This document shows, one piece after another, positions 35,801 through 48,539 of a stretch of DNA of 64,000 nt. Under the pieces are notes generated by a model that saw only the letters and a list, made by a program, of their open reading frames with translations, was not told where the DNA came from and searched no databases. The translations under genes were made by a program, and so were the position numbers. How positions within the stretch are numbered: position 1 is the stretch's first letter; each line of letters opens with the position of its first letter. Source of the stretch: Asterochloris sp. CNOR1 (taxonomy: Eukaryota > Chlorophyta > Trebouxiophyceae > Trebouxiales > Trebouxiaceae); NCBI GenBank assembly GCA_963969365.1, contig OZ017756.1, forward strand, positions 744,001-808,000, in the 5' to 3' direction.

Positions 35801-38800
35801 CGTCTTCATGAGGCACCATAAGATTTCACTGCTACACAGCAGGCAAGATGTGTTGCCAGCAACAGGACTGCCCCTCCTGAAAAGCTGCAGTCCATGACAT
35901 CTGAGTGGGCATCTGACTGGCTGCTGGCAAGCTGCCATAAAGCACATCCAAAGATGGCCTGCCTGTGCCTGCTGCAGAGCAGCGACATGAATTTTGAGGT
36001 GGTGGCAGTGCCCTTCCACAGTGCTGAGGTCACCGGCATCGACTGCTGCATCCGCAAGCCGCTGATTGCGTCAGCCTCGCCTGACCACAGCGTGCGCCTT
36101 TGGAACTATCATGACAAGTGGGTACCACGCTACGGCCAGCTTGCCTGGTAGCAGGACGTGCAGAAGCTGCTGCCTGCACGGCAAAATCACGAGTCTGGCC
36201 AGTGATGCATGGCTTCCTGGTGCCATGTCTCTGCTGATGGGTCCAGTTGCGTGAGCCTGTCACCAGGCATGGCTGGCTCCTGTCCAGACCTGCTGCATCA
36301 CTGATGCCCAGAGCTGCTGCCTGATGATGGCTTGATAGCCAGCTTGCGGCTCAAGTGGTCTGCTTGTTGTGCTGCAGGAGCAGCGAGCTGGTGAAGGTAT
36401 TTGCAGAGGAAGCCTACAGTGTGGCCCTGCACCCCACAGGGCTGTCCATGCTTGTGGGCTTTGCCGACAAGTTGCGCTTGATGGTGGTGTTGATGGACGA
36501 CCTCAGGTGGGCAGGGGAGCTTGGTTGCACCCCAGCATTCAAGGACTCCAGTGCACTCTTGCATGGGCACATGCCATCTTTCTACCAGTCTGCACCCTGG
36601 ATGCATCAGGTAGTGGCTTGTATGCTGACCGAAATGCAGTGTCCAAGCCTCTGCACCCTGTTTGCACCCTGCCTGCACATACTGCGTGGCTAAATAAGCA
36701 TCGCATTGAGCTTGACATGCTGCTCGGATACAGAGGATGTCTTGGATTCGTGGTTGCTCAGACGTGACGTGTGCTGATGTCAAGCCTATGCGCCATCCTC
36801 AGGTATTGTGCCCAACTGACCGCTTGCGGGGCTTGTTGCCTTCCTGCAGGGTGGTGAAGGAGTTTGGCATCAAGGCCTGCCGGGAATGCCGCTTCAGCCA
36901 CGGCGGGCAGATGTTTGCGGCTGTCAGCGGCAACACCATTGGCGTCTACAACACCTTCACCTGCGAGGTGGTGGGCAACTTGAGGCAAGCGCATGTCATT
37001 CCACTGCCTGGTATGGCTGTAGGCCACACCTCCTCTGTCAAGCATGTACTCACAGATCAGAGTTCTGTCTCATGTACCATGGCAGGCAGTGCAGCACAGG
37101 CCTGCCTTGTGCAGGATGCAGCCCACATCTGCTCTGCCACAGTAGTCAGATGCACAGTGCCCAGGGTGTCATAGCCACAGCTGCTGTATCAGATATCTCC
37201 TCGCACAAATACTTGCCAGGCACAGTGCCAGAGCTCATGGCTGGTCGTGACTGCTTCCTTATAAGACAGCTGGCCTTTTGCAGGGGCCATAATGGCAAGG
37301 TCAGGAGCATTGTGTGGTCCCCTGATGACACCAAGCTGGTGTCTGGCGGCATGGACGGTGCTGTGTATGAGTGGCGCATCAAGGACCTCAAAAGGGAGAA
37401 GGAGAATGTGCTCAAGGTAAGGAGATGTGCCGACTTCCTCTCTTGGTAAGTCCTCAAAGGGCAGGGATGGTGCCTGCCATATGTCAGTGAAGCCCTCTCT
37501 GCTCACACCGCCTTGACAAGCAGTGACAGCTAGCATTGATTTCCGACATTCATGCCTTGTACTGCTCAGGCACAAGGCATGCGCAGCGGCCAAGCAAAGG
37601 CATTTGGGACTGCAACTAGACAGGAGAGCAGAGGCCCTGAGCTTGTGTGAAGCCCCTGATTCACACATGGCTTTCCCTGGTGAAGGGCTGCAACTACACC
37701 AGCGTGGCAGCCACTCCCGACAACAAAGCCCTGTACGCTGCTGGCTCTGACAGGAAGCTGAAGGAGCTGGAGGACACTGCAGGAACTGGCACCCAGATCA
37801 CCAAGGAGCTGGACACAGGCTGTGTGCTGACCAGCACTGTGCTGCCAGCAGGTAAGCTATGCCTGGAGGGTGCTGCTGGCAGGTAGGCAATGATGAGGGG
37901 AGGCCAGCAGATAGGCAGTGCGGTGAGGTGCTGCTGGCAGGAGGGAAATGCCTGGAGGGCGCATCTTGACCCCCAGGCAGCAGGCTGTGACACAGCATAT
38001 GCTGCAGTGCAGTTCTGCCATATTCGCTGGGCCAGTCATGGGGCGCAGCACAGCCCCAGCCCACGCTCTTACTGCAGCCACGTTGCCGCCCTCTGCCCAC
38101 GCTTTGTCCGATGCCTTCGCAAGCTCAGTGCTGAGCTGTTGCCTTTAGAAAACAGGCTCCAGAGCTGTGTGCTGCCGCTGCAGGCGGTCGCACGCTCTTT
38201 GCTGGGACAGATACAGGGTGCTTGCGAGGGTACAAGTTTCCCTTGACTGGAGAGTATCAGGAGCTGAAGTGCTGCAGCGCACCCATCAGCCAGCTGCGCA
38301 TGAGCCATGACGAGAATGTACTCTTCGCTGCCGGCGAGGACGGCGCCCTCTTTGTGTTTGATGTGCGGGACAGGGACGTCACCAAGTCTGTGGGCAAGAG
38401 GTGCGCAATAAGTGGCATCGCTGCCCATGTCTCACGGCCCTCTGAAGTCAATATGTGAGTCAGGGACATAGCCAGATCTGTAGGCAAGACGTGGGCGCGG
38501 CGTGCCAGCACTTGTGCCTTCAGGCAAGGATGACGCCCTCTCTAGGACAGGGATGTCCCCAAGGCTGAGAGCAAGAGGTGGGCGACATGACGTATGTCAG
38601 CTGTGCTGTCTCACTGGCTGCAGGAGATGTCATGCATCGGGATCCCAGCAAGCTGTCTGGTTGTGAAGGTCTGCAGGTCAGGGAAGCTCTGCCTTATGCA
38701 GTTGCAGGGGCAGCAGGCTATGGCCTGGGCTTGCAAGACACAGGTAGAGGACCACGGACGGTGCCTCCTGTGCACCCAAGTGGCGCCTGGTCAGCACTGC

Positions 38801-41800
38801 CAGTTTACCCATGTCATGCGGGGAATTCAACATCAAAGCTGTCAGCGCCTGTCTGGCCTGTCCACTTCTCATTTGGAACTGTGTGGTGCAGGAAGGTACA
38901 GCCTCTCCCCTGGGCTGAGACTTTTGGTGTAGTGCAGCTGCCACTATGGGTGGCAATTTCACATCCCTTGATCTGTGCAGGGCAATAGAGCGCATGCAGT
39001 ATGAGCTGAAGAGGCTTTCCTTTCTGACATCTCCTTAGCTGCCACGTCCTGTATGGCATCAAATTTATTAAGATTGCAACCTGTGCAGGGAGGTGGAGCG
39101 TCTGCCCTGGGCAGAGGAGGTCCTTGTCACGAAGAGCGAGCTTGAGGAGAAGAAGCAGCGCACTTCTGAGCTGGAGACTCAGGTGAGACATGCCTCAAGA
39201 GCCTTCTCTGCGGCCAGGTGTACAGCCATTCTGGCAAGCACAGACTGCATCTGATGTGTGCCAGCTATTTGACAACCCCAGAGCAATGCTGACCTGGAGA
39301 TGCCTGGTGTGGGCCACGCCAGCTGCCTCAAAGAAACACATCTTGATCTTTCCAGCTTCAACCCTGCTTGCTGTTGGAATGCCCGGCACCCTGATCAGAC
39401 TGTGCATGCCCCTGATGTCTGTTTGTCTAGAGCACTTAGCACTAGAGCACTTAGTGTTCATCAATATTGGTTGTGCCATTCATCGTTCTCAATAAGGCCT
39501 TCAACCTTGACACTAATATGCGCGCTACCCTGCAGTTCAACGAGGCCACAATAAAGAAAGAGACCCACCTCACCTTAATGACTGCTGCTGTCCGGCAGTG
39601 AAGCCTGACACAGCCCCCTGCAGTGCTCCTGCAGTGCCCCTGCAGGTCGACGAACTCACTTTGCAGAGGAAGGTGCTAGTCCCTGCCATGATTGTCCAGC
39701 ATGTTCACTCAGGCCCTGCAGACAGTCACTGCGCTGCCCCTGCAGGTCAATGAGCTGACCATGCAGAACGAGTACCAGCTGCGCCTGAAGGACCTGGCCC
39801 TGAACGAGAGGGTCAAGGAGCTGACCGAGAAATTTGCGGCAGAGGCAGACGTGGACAAGACCAAATTTGACATCCTTCTGCAAGAGAAGAATGAGCAGGA
39901 GATGGAGTACGAGGAGAAGCTGAAGCATGCAGAGGAGAGGCACCAGGTGAGTACGTCCACCTGCAAAGGCAGTCATGTGCGGGGACGCTGCAAGTTTCCA
40001 GGGGTTGGTGGCTGATCGTTAATTGCCCGCTGGCAGGCTGCTGGATTGGACCAGTGCTCAGGCATCCAGAAAACGAGGTGCCACGCAGATTAGAGCTCTC
40101 TGCGACAGCCGGCTGGCCTCAGCTCACTGGGCCTACATCGAGGGTAGGCTAGCAGGTCCTCAGCGACCACAGCTTGCAGAAGGCGCCTGCTGTCTTTGCT
40201 GTAGTGCTGAAGCAAGAAAGGCAACAGTGAGACACCAGGCTAGCTGGGCTGATTGATGGTACTGCAAACGCAATGGCTGCTGTATACTGAGGTGCATGTC
40301 TGGGAGCCCCAGGCGCTGGTCAGCTGACAGTCGTTGTGCATTGCTGTTCTGTCATGTAGAGGAGAGGCTGAGACACTTCATGATGCATCCTTGCACAGTT
40401 GGCACGTGCACATAATGTCGTCAAGTGTGCTGCTCCTGCATGGCAAGCCTCCAGCACTTGCTGGTGGCTGCCAGTCCTGTGCAGCGTCATTCAGTTACTG
40501 ATCTATGTCATGCTGGGCGGACCCTTTCTGTAGGTAAAATTGGCAGCCTTGCTGAGAACTGCAACTTTGCACACCCTCGTGCTCTCCTATCGTCCAGCAC
40601 CAGCTGCACCATGCACTGCAGTGTGCATGCTCAGCTGGCAGCCCTGGACACCCAACATCAGGTCCAGGTCTGCAGGCTTGACCCATCTAATGTCCAGACG
40701 CCGCAAGATGCCCTCGACTATGCTCTACTCTGCGCAGGCCAAGTTGGCGGCCCTGGACACCCAGTACCAGGCCAAGATCATGGGGGAGGTGGAGAGGTAT
40801 CAGGAGCTGGCCCGCGAGAAGGAGCTGCTCACCGAGCGCTGGGACCAGCAGAACAGCCTGCTGGTGGAATCGCACGAGCGCGTCATCCAGGAGCTGACGC
40901 AGGAGTTTGAGCAGAAGCTGCAGGTGTGTTCTGGTCAGCTCAAAGTTGGACAGGGTAGGCTGCAAGGGTTGATTGGCAGTGCCTCTAAGCGTAGTCTGAG
41001 GCTGACCAAGCCAAGGCTGCAGGTGCGCTGTGGTCACTTCAGAGATGCACAATAGCAGTAGGGGGAGATTGGGGCTTTGCACAGCGATGACTCTGGGGTG
41101 GGGTTATGCAGAAGCAGGGTGGTGCGGGGTCAGGGCCACCTTTAATCATGCGTGTGTGTGGGACCTTTCCATTGAGTGGGGCAGGGGCCCCCTGATATTC
41201 GTTTGCTGCACATTTTGGGCAAGAAGACAAATTTGGGGCTAATACAGAAGGTGCACAAGCCCTGTCTGGCAGCCATCTGCTTGTGGACTGACAGCACTCT
41301 TTAGTGCTGTGACCAGCATCAATGGACTGCACAGTGACCAGCAGCCAGACTGCATGTAACTGTGTGTGCGACATGTTGTGCCTTGCAGAAGGGGCAGGCA
41401 GCCACTGAATGAGCCACTGGCAGGCTGCATGACCGTGTGCTGGCTGTGCCTTGGTGCAGGAGGAGCAGGCGACTACTGAGCGAATCACGGGGGAGAAGGA
41501 TGAGTCTGAGCGTGAGTTTGAAGAGATCAAGCGGCAGCTGGAAGAGGATGGGGACAGAGAGATAGAGGAGCTCAAGGAGAGGTGGGCAATCTGAAGAAGA
41601 AGCTGTGGTTGGCTGGAAGGGATGCCCGAGGGGGTTGGGGGGAGAGGAAGGGGGTTATACCAGCAGGCACTGCTCTTGAGAAAGGAGGGGTACTGCGACA
41701 TTGACGGCTCCCTGAGGAGAGGGTTGGAAGCATGAAGGCATAATTTCTTTGGTATGTTCCACTGACTATGACCATGGGTTATGCTGGGGAAGCATGCCTG

Positions 41801-44800
41801 TGCAGAGAGGAACCTGGGGGTAGTACGGTGGATTTGGTGGCGAGCGCGTGGTGAGATGTCTAAATGGGACAAGTTGGGGCCTGCAAAGAGACTGACAAAT
41901 GCAAGAAGCTCACGCAGAGCGGACGTGCTACAACTTGCTGAGCTGGCTTTGGGGGATGAAATGCAGACTTGCGTGCAGGGGAAAAGTGGGCAGCAGAAAG
42001 CCCTGGGCAGCAGGCATGTTTGTCTGGCACCCTTTTCCGTGTCAGGCAAAGGTGAGGCCTGAACAGCTGCAGAGATGGCAGGCAATTTTCACAAGGACAG
42101 CACATCAGACATGATTCAGTGACAGCAGGAACTTGATGATGCTGCTCAAAAAACAGCTGTTGCCTGGGGCTTTCTTCTGTCAGCTTGTTGAGCAAAGAAA
42201 CATCGAGCAGCCAGCAGCACCTAATCTCGGGCCAGGCTGACACACACTCCTCAATGATCCAGCATTGCAAACAAAGCTTGCCAGCTGGTGGGGAGATACA
42301 GCTGAGACACACTGACCACAACCACTGCACTCAGCCGTGCAGCCTTTGCCAGCCGCCAAGCAGACAGCCATGCACCTCCAACTTCACAAGGCAGTGCATG
42401 TGTCCCTCTGCTGCACCTGTTCCAAGACAGGCGGTGTAGCTCGTGCATGGTTCATCTCTGCGTTACAGCTCTCGCCCTCCATGCTGCCAGCAGGTAGACG
42501 AACAGAGCAGATGCCAACGTAGGACTGTGCCTGAGGTTGGCAATGGCTCATCTCCCTGTGATGACAAATTGTTGCCATTGGGTCAAGGAGGGCGACAAGA
42601 TGCAGCCCCTGCAGTTGTGTAGATCCCATGCGGCTGCCTGATACATTACCAAGCTGCTTGCATGTCACTAGTCTCCTCCTGCCCCTACCCTCCATTTTGT
42701 CTCCTGATCACAAAAGAGGCATCAGCAGGGCACAACATGGGGCTGCACCTGCAACATCTAAGTCTCCTATGCTGCTGCCAGGTACGAGACTAAGCTGTCA
42801 GCAGAGCGCGACATAGGGCTGCGCCTGAAGGGCGAGAACGGGATCATGAAGAAAAAGTTCAACGCCCTCCAAAAAGACATTGAGGACCAGCGGGACGAGA
42901 TCAAGACCCTGTTTGAGCACAAGAAGGAGCTCTATCAGGTGGGGCTGGAGTACACTTAGTTCTCTGCCTGCGGGGGTCCTACCCAATGTGAACTCAGGGT
43001 TGACAGTCTGCCAGGTTCTGTCGGATCTCTGTGTGAGGGGCTGTGCCAGGCAAGCTGTGCCACTGTGCTAGCTGACTCCCCTTCTGGGAGGGCCCCTGAA
43101 GCAACGGCTGTTATCAAGCTACCCTGCAGATTGACACCTGTGCTTGCTTGGCAATGCGTCAGGCCATCCCTGTAGAGGAGCTCTGTTGGGCAGGCTGCAG
43201 CATTGTGCTGGCTGTTTATGCCTTGGCTTGTGAAGTTCTTAGCACCAGTCTGCGTGACTTTGGACAGGTGTGGCTACAGCACACTGCCAGGTGATTCTGC
43301 AATTTCTTGGCTGAGCTTGCAGCATATGACGGCATTTGCTGGTAGAGGAAACCCTCAGCAGCCCTGAGCAGGGCATTGCCCAGCCTCTTGGGGCGACTAG
43401 CCAGCGACACTGACTGTGCTGTATGCACCTGCAGACCATCAGCAGCCTGGAGAAGGACATTGCAGGGCTGAAGAAGGAGATTGGAGACCGTGACGAGACC
43501 ATTGGGGACAAGGAGAAGCGTATCTACGACCTCAAGAAGAAAAATCAAGTAATGAAAGGGCCTGACAGTTGTAGGGAGCATCCCTGTGAATGCTGTGGTT
43601 GGGTAAAAATGTGGGTCTCACTTGGGTTGATTAGCTCAGATGGAAGTAGCAGATGCGTCTCCAGAGGGAGGCTACAGCTGTCAGGGTCTAGAGATCTGCC
43701 ATGCGATGGCAGCTGCAGTGGCATGGACATTGAGGCTGCTGGTGTGCAAAGTGCCAGCTTGGCCCTTGCAGGTATGCCACACCAGTGCATCTGATGAGCA
43801 GGGCAGGCACCTGTCCAGGCTGAGCTGAACTCCCTCAAGGCTTCGCAAGCACCTGGCATGAAGGCACTTCCGAACTAGCGACTTCACCCTGTACTCGGAC
43901 TGTTGGAGAACCATGTGCTTACAAGCAGCATTGACAGGTAAGCAGCAAGCTCAAGGAGCGAAGTCGTCATCTATGTGGTACTGCACTTCAGGAGCTGGAG
44001 AAGTTCAAGTTCGTGCTGGACTACAAGATCAAGGAGCTGAAAAAGCAGATCGAGCCCCGCGAGATGCAGATTGCCAACATGAAGGATCAGATCAAGGTGG
44101 GGCCCCTTGTTGCAGATTGAAGTTGTTGATGACAACGCCTGATGGCATCTGGGATGGTCTCCCATGCATAGATTCTCTGCTGCTGTAGACAGGCTTGCAA
44201 CATCACTGCTGCTTTCTGCATCATGATGTGTCTCCTGCGCTCAGCCTCTGACCTGCCCCGTGCTGCCTTTGCTCTGCGATGTCTGGGTCAGACCCCTTTG
44301 CCTCTGGGCTCACTGTCGCTGCCTTGCTAGACTGCAGTGACCCCACAACAGAGCTGAGCAGGCAGTTCGACCACTTACTGCTACCCTTGTTGCCCAGCAC
44401 TGCCCCTGCCTACACACAAGAAGTTAGCATGCCCCATTTGGCACCCAACACTGCTGTTCCAGCCAGGCTTCCAGCACTGCCCTGCCCTGCTGATGCCTTC
44501 AGCTGCTCCTGCCACCCTCAATTGGCAGGGCATACCTGCCGTAGCCCCTACTGCCCTGCAGGCATCACGGTGCAGATCACATGCAAATCCAGGCTGTCCA
44601 GCTACTGCTTCATAGGAGATGGGTGGCAAGCCGACCAGTGTGCTCTGCAGCAGTCGCCCTGGTCTGTGCCCTCTGCTACTGACTTGCTGCCTTGCCATGT
44701 GACCATGGCATTGCTGACACTGCCTTCCTGCGCATGCAGTGCCTACCGGCTCGCTATGCCCCCCAACCCCTTTTCAGCCTCCTTCTGCTGTGGCCCCCAT

Positions 44801-47800
44801 GAGCTGTAGATGTCTGGCCACCCCTCAGGGCGCCTCCATATGGCATTTGCAAGCCAAGCTAACCATTGCAGCTCTGCCTTGTGCAGGAGATGGATGGAGA
44901 GCTGGAGCGCTACCACAAAAACAATGCCACCCTGGACCTGACCATCGGCGACTTCAAGCTCAAGCAAAACGGCCTGCAGAAGGAGGTGGTCCGGCAGCGC
45001 TCTGCGACACAGGATGGGGAGCAGACCATCAGGTCAGCGGGTGGTTTGTGCGTGGGAGAAGCCAGCTGCCATCACACACTTGCAGGCCATCTTTGACTTT
45101 CTCCACGTGAGGGGCCCCCTGCACATAAAGCTCCCCAGGCCAACCTCAGCTTCGGCTTGGCCACAATGGTGTCTGCCCACAGTCTCCCAAGAGAGCTCCT
45201 GGTAGACCTTGCAGCATGCTATTTCACGCTTTCCTGTGGAGTGACTGCAGACTGCTACAGTACAGCATCGATTAGTTGTGGCAGCCTGATGTTGTTGCAC
45301 TGGGAACTTGACAGCAGCAGGCTGCTCCAGGACTCCCTGGGCTCCTGTCACTGTGGGTCTGGGAGCAGCAGACTCCAGCACGCACACAGCCAGCCCTGCA
45401 TGGGCACACCATTGCACGCAGTGGCCCTCCCCTGGGGCCTGGAGAGGTACAGCCTGTCTGTACTGGATGGTACTGCTGCATTACCCATGCCTGCAGGGCC
45501 TTGCGGGACTTCCCGAATGTCACACCTCACAGACTCTGCTGAGCAGGGTGCCACAGCTGCACCTGACCCCTGCCCACTGCAGCCAGTCCAGCACTGCCTG
45601 GAGGACGCAATGAGGGGGCCTGGGGTGGCTGTCATTGGCTCCGCAGCTTTTGCACACCCTGCACGCCCCTGCCTCCCGGCAGCAGCTTGCTCCACTCAGG
45701 CTGAGGCTTCAAGCTTGCCTGACAGTGGCCGGCGTCTGGCATGCCACACTTACGGTCCACTGCCTCTGCACCTATGCAGGCGGATCCTTGCACAACCTGC
45801 AGGACACCGTCCAGCACACCCAGGAGTGTGTTGTGCTGTATGGGCATGCCTTCCCTGCAGACACCTCGCTCTGCTCCCTGCCTGCAGGCAGCAATCCAGT
45901 CCACTGGCCGCTGGCGCTGGCAGCCTGCCAGGCAGCCCAAAAGTCCAGAATCGCTACGGATCAGGTCTCAGTCTTTTTATCTGTGAATCTAGCATGTCCT
46001 GGAGGCCGCTTCCAGCACATCCAGGCGGTGACGTGCTTACTTGGCGTTGAGGCATGTGCGGCATGCCCCCTGCACAGCTTTGAGGCTGCCCACATGGCTG
46101 CAGGCGGTTCCAGTACGACCTGGAGGACGCCATTCAGCACATCCAGGACCCCCACGCACTGAAGGAGGCCATGAAGAAGCTGTACCAGCGTCACTGCAGC
46201 GGGACGCTCAAGCACAGCGGCCTGGAGGAGGAGGTGCAGAGCGAGTACACCAGGTGAGGGGTTTGTGGATGGAGACTGTGACCCTGCTCTGCGCACGCCT
46301 GTAGGCAAGCACGTGCAACCACACCAACTGGGGGGGGGCTAGACTGCCCTGGTGAGATCAACAAGCACTGAATGAGTTGGTGACTTGCCTCAGGCTGGTC
46401 TCGTGGAGGAGTTACAGAGCATGCACATCAGGCATGACTCTGACGATTCTAAGCTGTGCAAAGCTGTGGTGCTTGTCTGACTGTATCAAGTGGGCTTTGG
46501 AGGAGGAGGTGCAGTGTGGGCACACCAGGGGAAACTTTTGGTGTGCGGGACTGAATGAAGTGCACATGCTCAAAGGCTGCACCAAAGGAGTGTGGCTGAG
46601 TTCCCTGCTGTCAGCTAGGGAGAGATTGCGCTAGGCAGGCTGGGCTGCAGCTCTGTGGTGGAGTCTGCATGGTTGCTGCAGCTGCTGCTGCATGTGCATG
46701 TAGCTTGCTGGGCCCTGAATGCTGGTTGCAGCTGCTGCCAGCCCCAGAGCATGCACCCTGCAGCCCAGCTGCAACATCTGTTGGCCGTACACACCCTGGC
46801 CAGCACTGCACATGCCCAGGCAACAAGCTTCATGTTGGCTGGCCCCCTGCAAGCAGCGCCACCAGTTGAAGCAGGTGATCTGGCTTGCCAGGTGTGGGTC
46901 ACCATGCATGTATCCTCTTTCCCTGCAGGCAGCGCCAGTACCTGGAGAAGACTGTGGACAGCCTGAAGCACAAGCTGCACCGTGACTCAGAGCAACACCG
47001 CACGGAGAATGTGCGGATCATGCAGGTGTGCTGGGCACCTGCACAGCGCTGTGTCCACATTTGCCAATGAAGCAGTGGATGGCTGTGTGCAAGCTGCAGA
47101 AGTGCCACAAGTGGCGATCTTTCATTGCTGGCAAGCTGTCTGGCACATCACACTCTGCAGAGTGCCTGCCAGCTCTAAAGCGCTGCAGAGCCCAAGCCGC
47201 TGGTGTAGCCTTGCTCGTCGAAAGCTCTGGGTTGAGCAGGGCCACTGCCTACAGGAAAATGTGGCGCTGATAAAGGAGATCAACGAGCTGCGGCGAGAGG
47301 TCAAGACGCTCAAGCACACTGCCAGCAGCGGCAGCAGCACGGGCGCAGGCAGGAAGGGGTCGGAGGGCGGGCCAAGGAGGATTTCCAAAGATGCACAGGG
47401 GGCAGCTGGGTAGGTACCCCTGTGGTGCGATGGGCAAGACATCCAGAGGCTGCAGCATTACAGCAAGACTGAGAGCAGGCAGGCTGCGCTGACAGCATCA
47501 GTGCTGGGGCTTGATAGGGGTGGACACTTCTCTCCTATTCCCGAGGGCCCTTGCCGGTGCACAGCACAGGCCGGGACCTGCTCCAGCACAGGATGACAGT
47601 GGTGCACAGCACCCCTTGAGAAGCCTGCTGAGCTTGCAGACCGGTTGGCAAGCCGCTGTCTGCCAGTGAAGCAGCCGCTGCAAAGCCTGGGCTGGGCATG
47701 CCGGGCTGGCCGGTGGCAGCGCCCGCTGAATGCAGCATTCCAGAGCCCCGGGCTTCTGCCTGCAGGGCTGTCACGGTGACACCGGCCGTGGACAACACGT

Positions 47801-48539
47801 CGGCAGAGCTGCGGCAGGAGCTGGACACCCTGCGACGCCACGTCGACATGCTGCATGCAGAGCTGGCCGCCAGGTGGGCATGTGTCATCACACAGCTTGC
47901 CTCAGTGAGGCTTCGGGACGAGGCAGGCTTGGTAGCCAGTGCAGTAACCAAGCATGAGGAGCCTGGCTTCTGTAGCTTTACTTGGGTCTAGAGCTGTGGC
48001 TGCTGCGCAGTGGCCCGCCCTGCACCTTTAGATGCTTCACTCTGTGTGGAAGGCTTGGGTGCCTGTTGCAGACGGCAAGCCACTGGGCTGTGAGGGTTGC
48101 TGCATCTGAAAAGCTGGGCACATAACAAGTACGCCTGACAGGCCTTCACAGGGACTCAGCTGGATGTACTGCCGACAGCAGGTCCACAGCTTGTCGGCCA
48201 GCGTGACACACGGTCTGTTCTGAGGTGTCGCTGCCCTGCAGGGACACCCGCATCGCCGACCTGGAGCACCAGATTGCACCGCGGCCCATGTCGCGGGAGC
48301 GCCTGCCTCCCATGGAGGGCTTTGCGGAGGAGGCAGGACAGGGTGCAGATGGCGCCCCTGCTCCTCGCATAGGGTCCTCGGCAGGAGCTGCAGGGCGGCT
48401 GCCCAGCGCTGCGGGCTTGCCCGGACCGCGCCTCAGTTCGGCAGGCATGTCAGATCAGCAGCAGGGGACACGGCTCAGCTCTGCAGGGTCTGACGTGCAG
48501 CGCCAGAGGCTCAGCTCTGCAGGCGACAGCCCACTGTAA
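32834..48539 (+). CDS. CFAP57: Cilia- and flagella-associated protein 57 (WD40 plus coiled coil)
   Basis: CFAP57/WDR65 is an axonemal scaffold linked to inner dynein arms and the regulatory complex. I joined 26 coding exons, the first at 32834-32859 (MSVPALVPR) and the last at 48242-48539, into 1265 residues without a frame break; human CFAP57 is about 1250. The N-terminal half holds WD40 repeats: [48 protein letters not shown] then RLWNY, and [20 protein letters not shown]. From exon 14 the rest is coiled coil, including [36 protein letters not shown] then [13 protein letters not shown], and [19 protein letters not shown], the most conserved family blocks. The tail (48300-48539) is Pro/Gly/Ser-rich with three RLSSAG copies. 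Intron 10 has a GC donor (36985) and exon 12 follows an AAG acceptor. Orthology is clear. Confidence 0.95.
35343..35628 (+). repeat. Three copies of the CFAP57 exon 7 end
   Basis: The exon end and donor at about 35347-35406 recur at 35457-35516 (about 42 of 59 identical) and 35568-35628. The translations stay alignable: [19 protein letters not shown] is the exon, [19 protein letters not shown] is copy 2, and a third reads [14 protein letters not shown]. Both extra copies lie in intron 7. Confidence 0.85.
37842..37943 (+). repeat. Short echoes of the CFAP57 exon 12 donor
   Basis: GTGCTGCCAGCAG|GTAAGC at the true donor is followed by GGTGCTGCTGGCAGGTAGGC at 37869-37888 and GGTGCTGCTGGCAGGAGGG at 37928-37946. 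The first copy still offers a GT. Confidence 0.65.
38367..38582 (+). repeat. Three copies of the CFAP57 exon 13 end
   Basis: The exon end with its donor (38367-38406: GACAGGGACGTCACCAAG..GGCAAGAGGTG) recurs at 38456-38495 and 38541-38582 (GACAGGGATGTCCCCAAG..AGCAAGAGGTG). The unit before the last copy also keeps the upstream GACGCCCTCTCT segment of the exon. Confidence 0.85.
38888..39120 (+). repeat. Echoes of the CFAP57 exon 14 start
   Basis: GCAGGGAGGTGGAGCGTCTG then CCCTGGGCAGAGG at the real acceptor (39085) is preceded by GCAGGAAGGTACAGCCTCTC then CCCTGGGCTGAGA at 38888-38922 and by a weaker GCAGGGCAATAGAGCGCATG at 38979. Confidence 0.75.
39642..39777 (+). repeat. Echo of the CFAP57 exon 15 start
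   Basis: CCCCTGCAG|GTCAATGAGCTGACC at the true acceptor (39737) is preceded at 39638 by CCCCTGCAGGTCGACGAACT then CACTTTGCAGAGG. About 27 of 37 positions agree, including an intact acceptor. Confidence 0.75.
40627..40778 (+). repeat. Echo of the CFAP57 exon 16 start
   Basis: The exon start reads [15 protein letters not shown] at 40738. The intron copy at 40628-40672 reads [15 protein letters not shown] in an open frame, offset by about 108 bp. Confidence 0.85.
45575..46153 (+). repeat. Echoes of the CFAP57 exon 22 start
   Basis: The real acceptor and exon start (46098-46153, GCAGGCGGTTCCAGTACGAC then CTGGAGGACGCC) is echoed at 45773-45830 (GCAGGCGGATCCTTGCACAA then CCTGCAGGACACC, followed by CAGCACACCCAGGA), at 45590-45612 (GCCTGGAGGACGCAATGA) and partly at 46002-46030. 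Confidence 0.8.
46214..46535 (+). repeat. Echoes of the CFAP57 exon 22 end
   Basis: The exon end GGCCTGGAGGAGGAGGTGCA then GAGCGAGTACACCAGGTGAG is followed by related copies at 46393-46436 (GTGGAGGAGTTACAGAGC..ATCAGG) and 46493-46533 (TTGGAGGAGGAGGTGCAGTG then TGGGCACACCAGG). This exon therefore has echoes on both sides. Confidence 0.85.

Noticed and set aside
39601-39650. Dense CTGCAG/CTCCTGCAG repeats taken as a possible microsatellite
   Set aside because: They are better explained as repeated 3' splice-site motifs and part of the exon 15 echo.
41039-42085. Open frame of 348 codons on the minus strand inside CFAP57
   Set aside because: It runs antisense through exon 17 and its introns, with no family signature. 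The plus-strand CFAP57 frame fully explains the coding part.
45157-46050. Open frame of 297 codons on the plus strand
   Set aside because: It covers CFAP57 intron 21 and probably stays open because it holds echoes of coding exon 22. It matches no protein as a whole.
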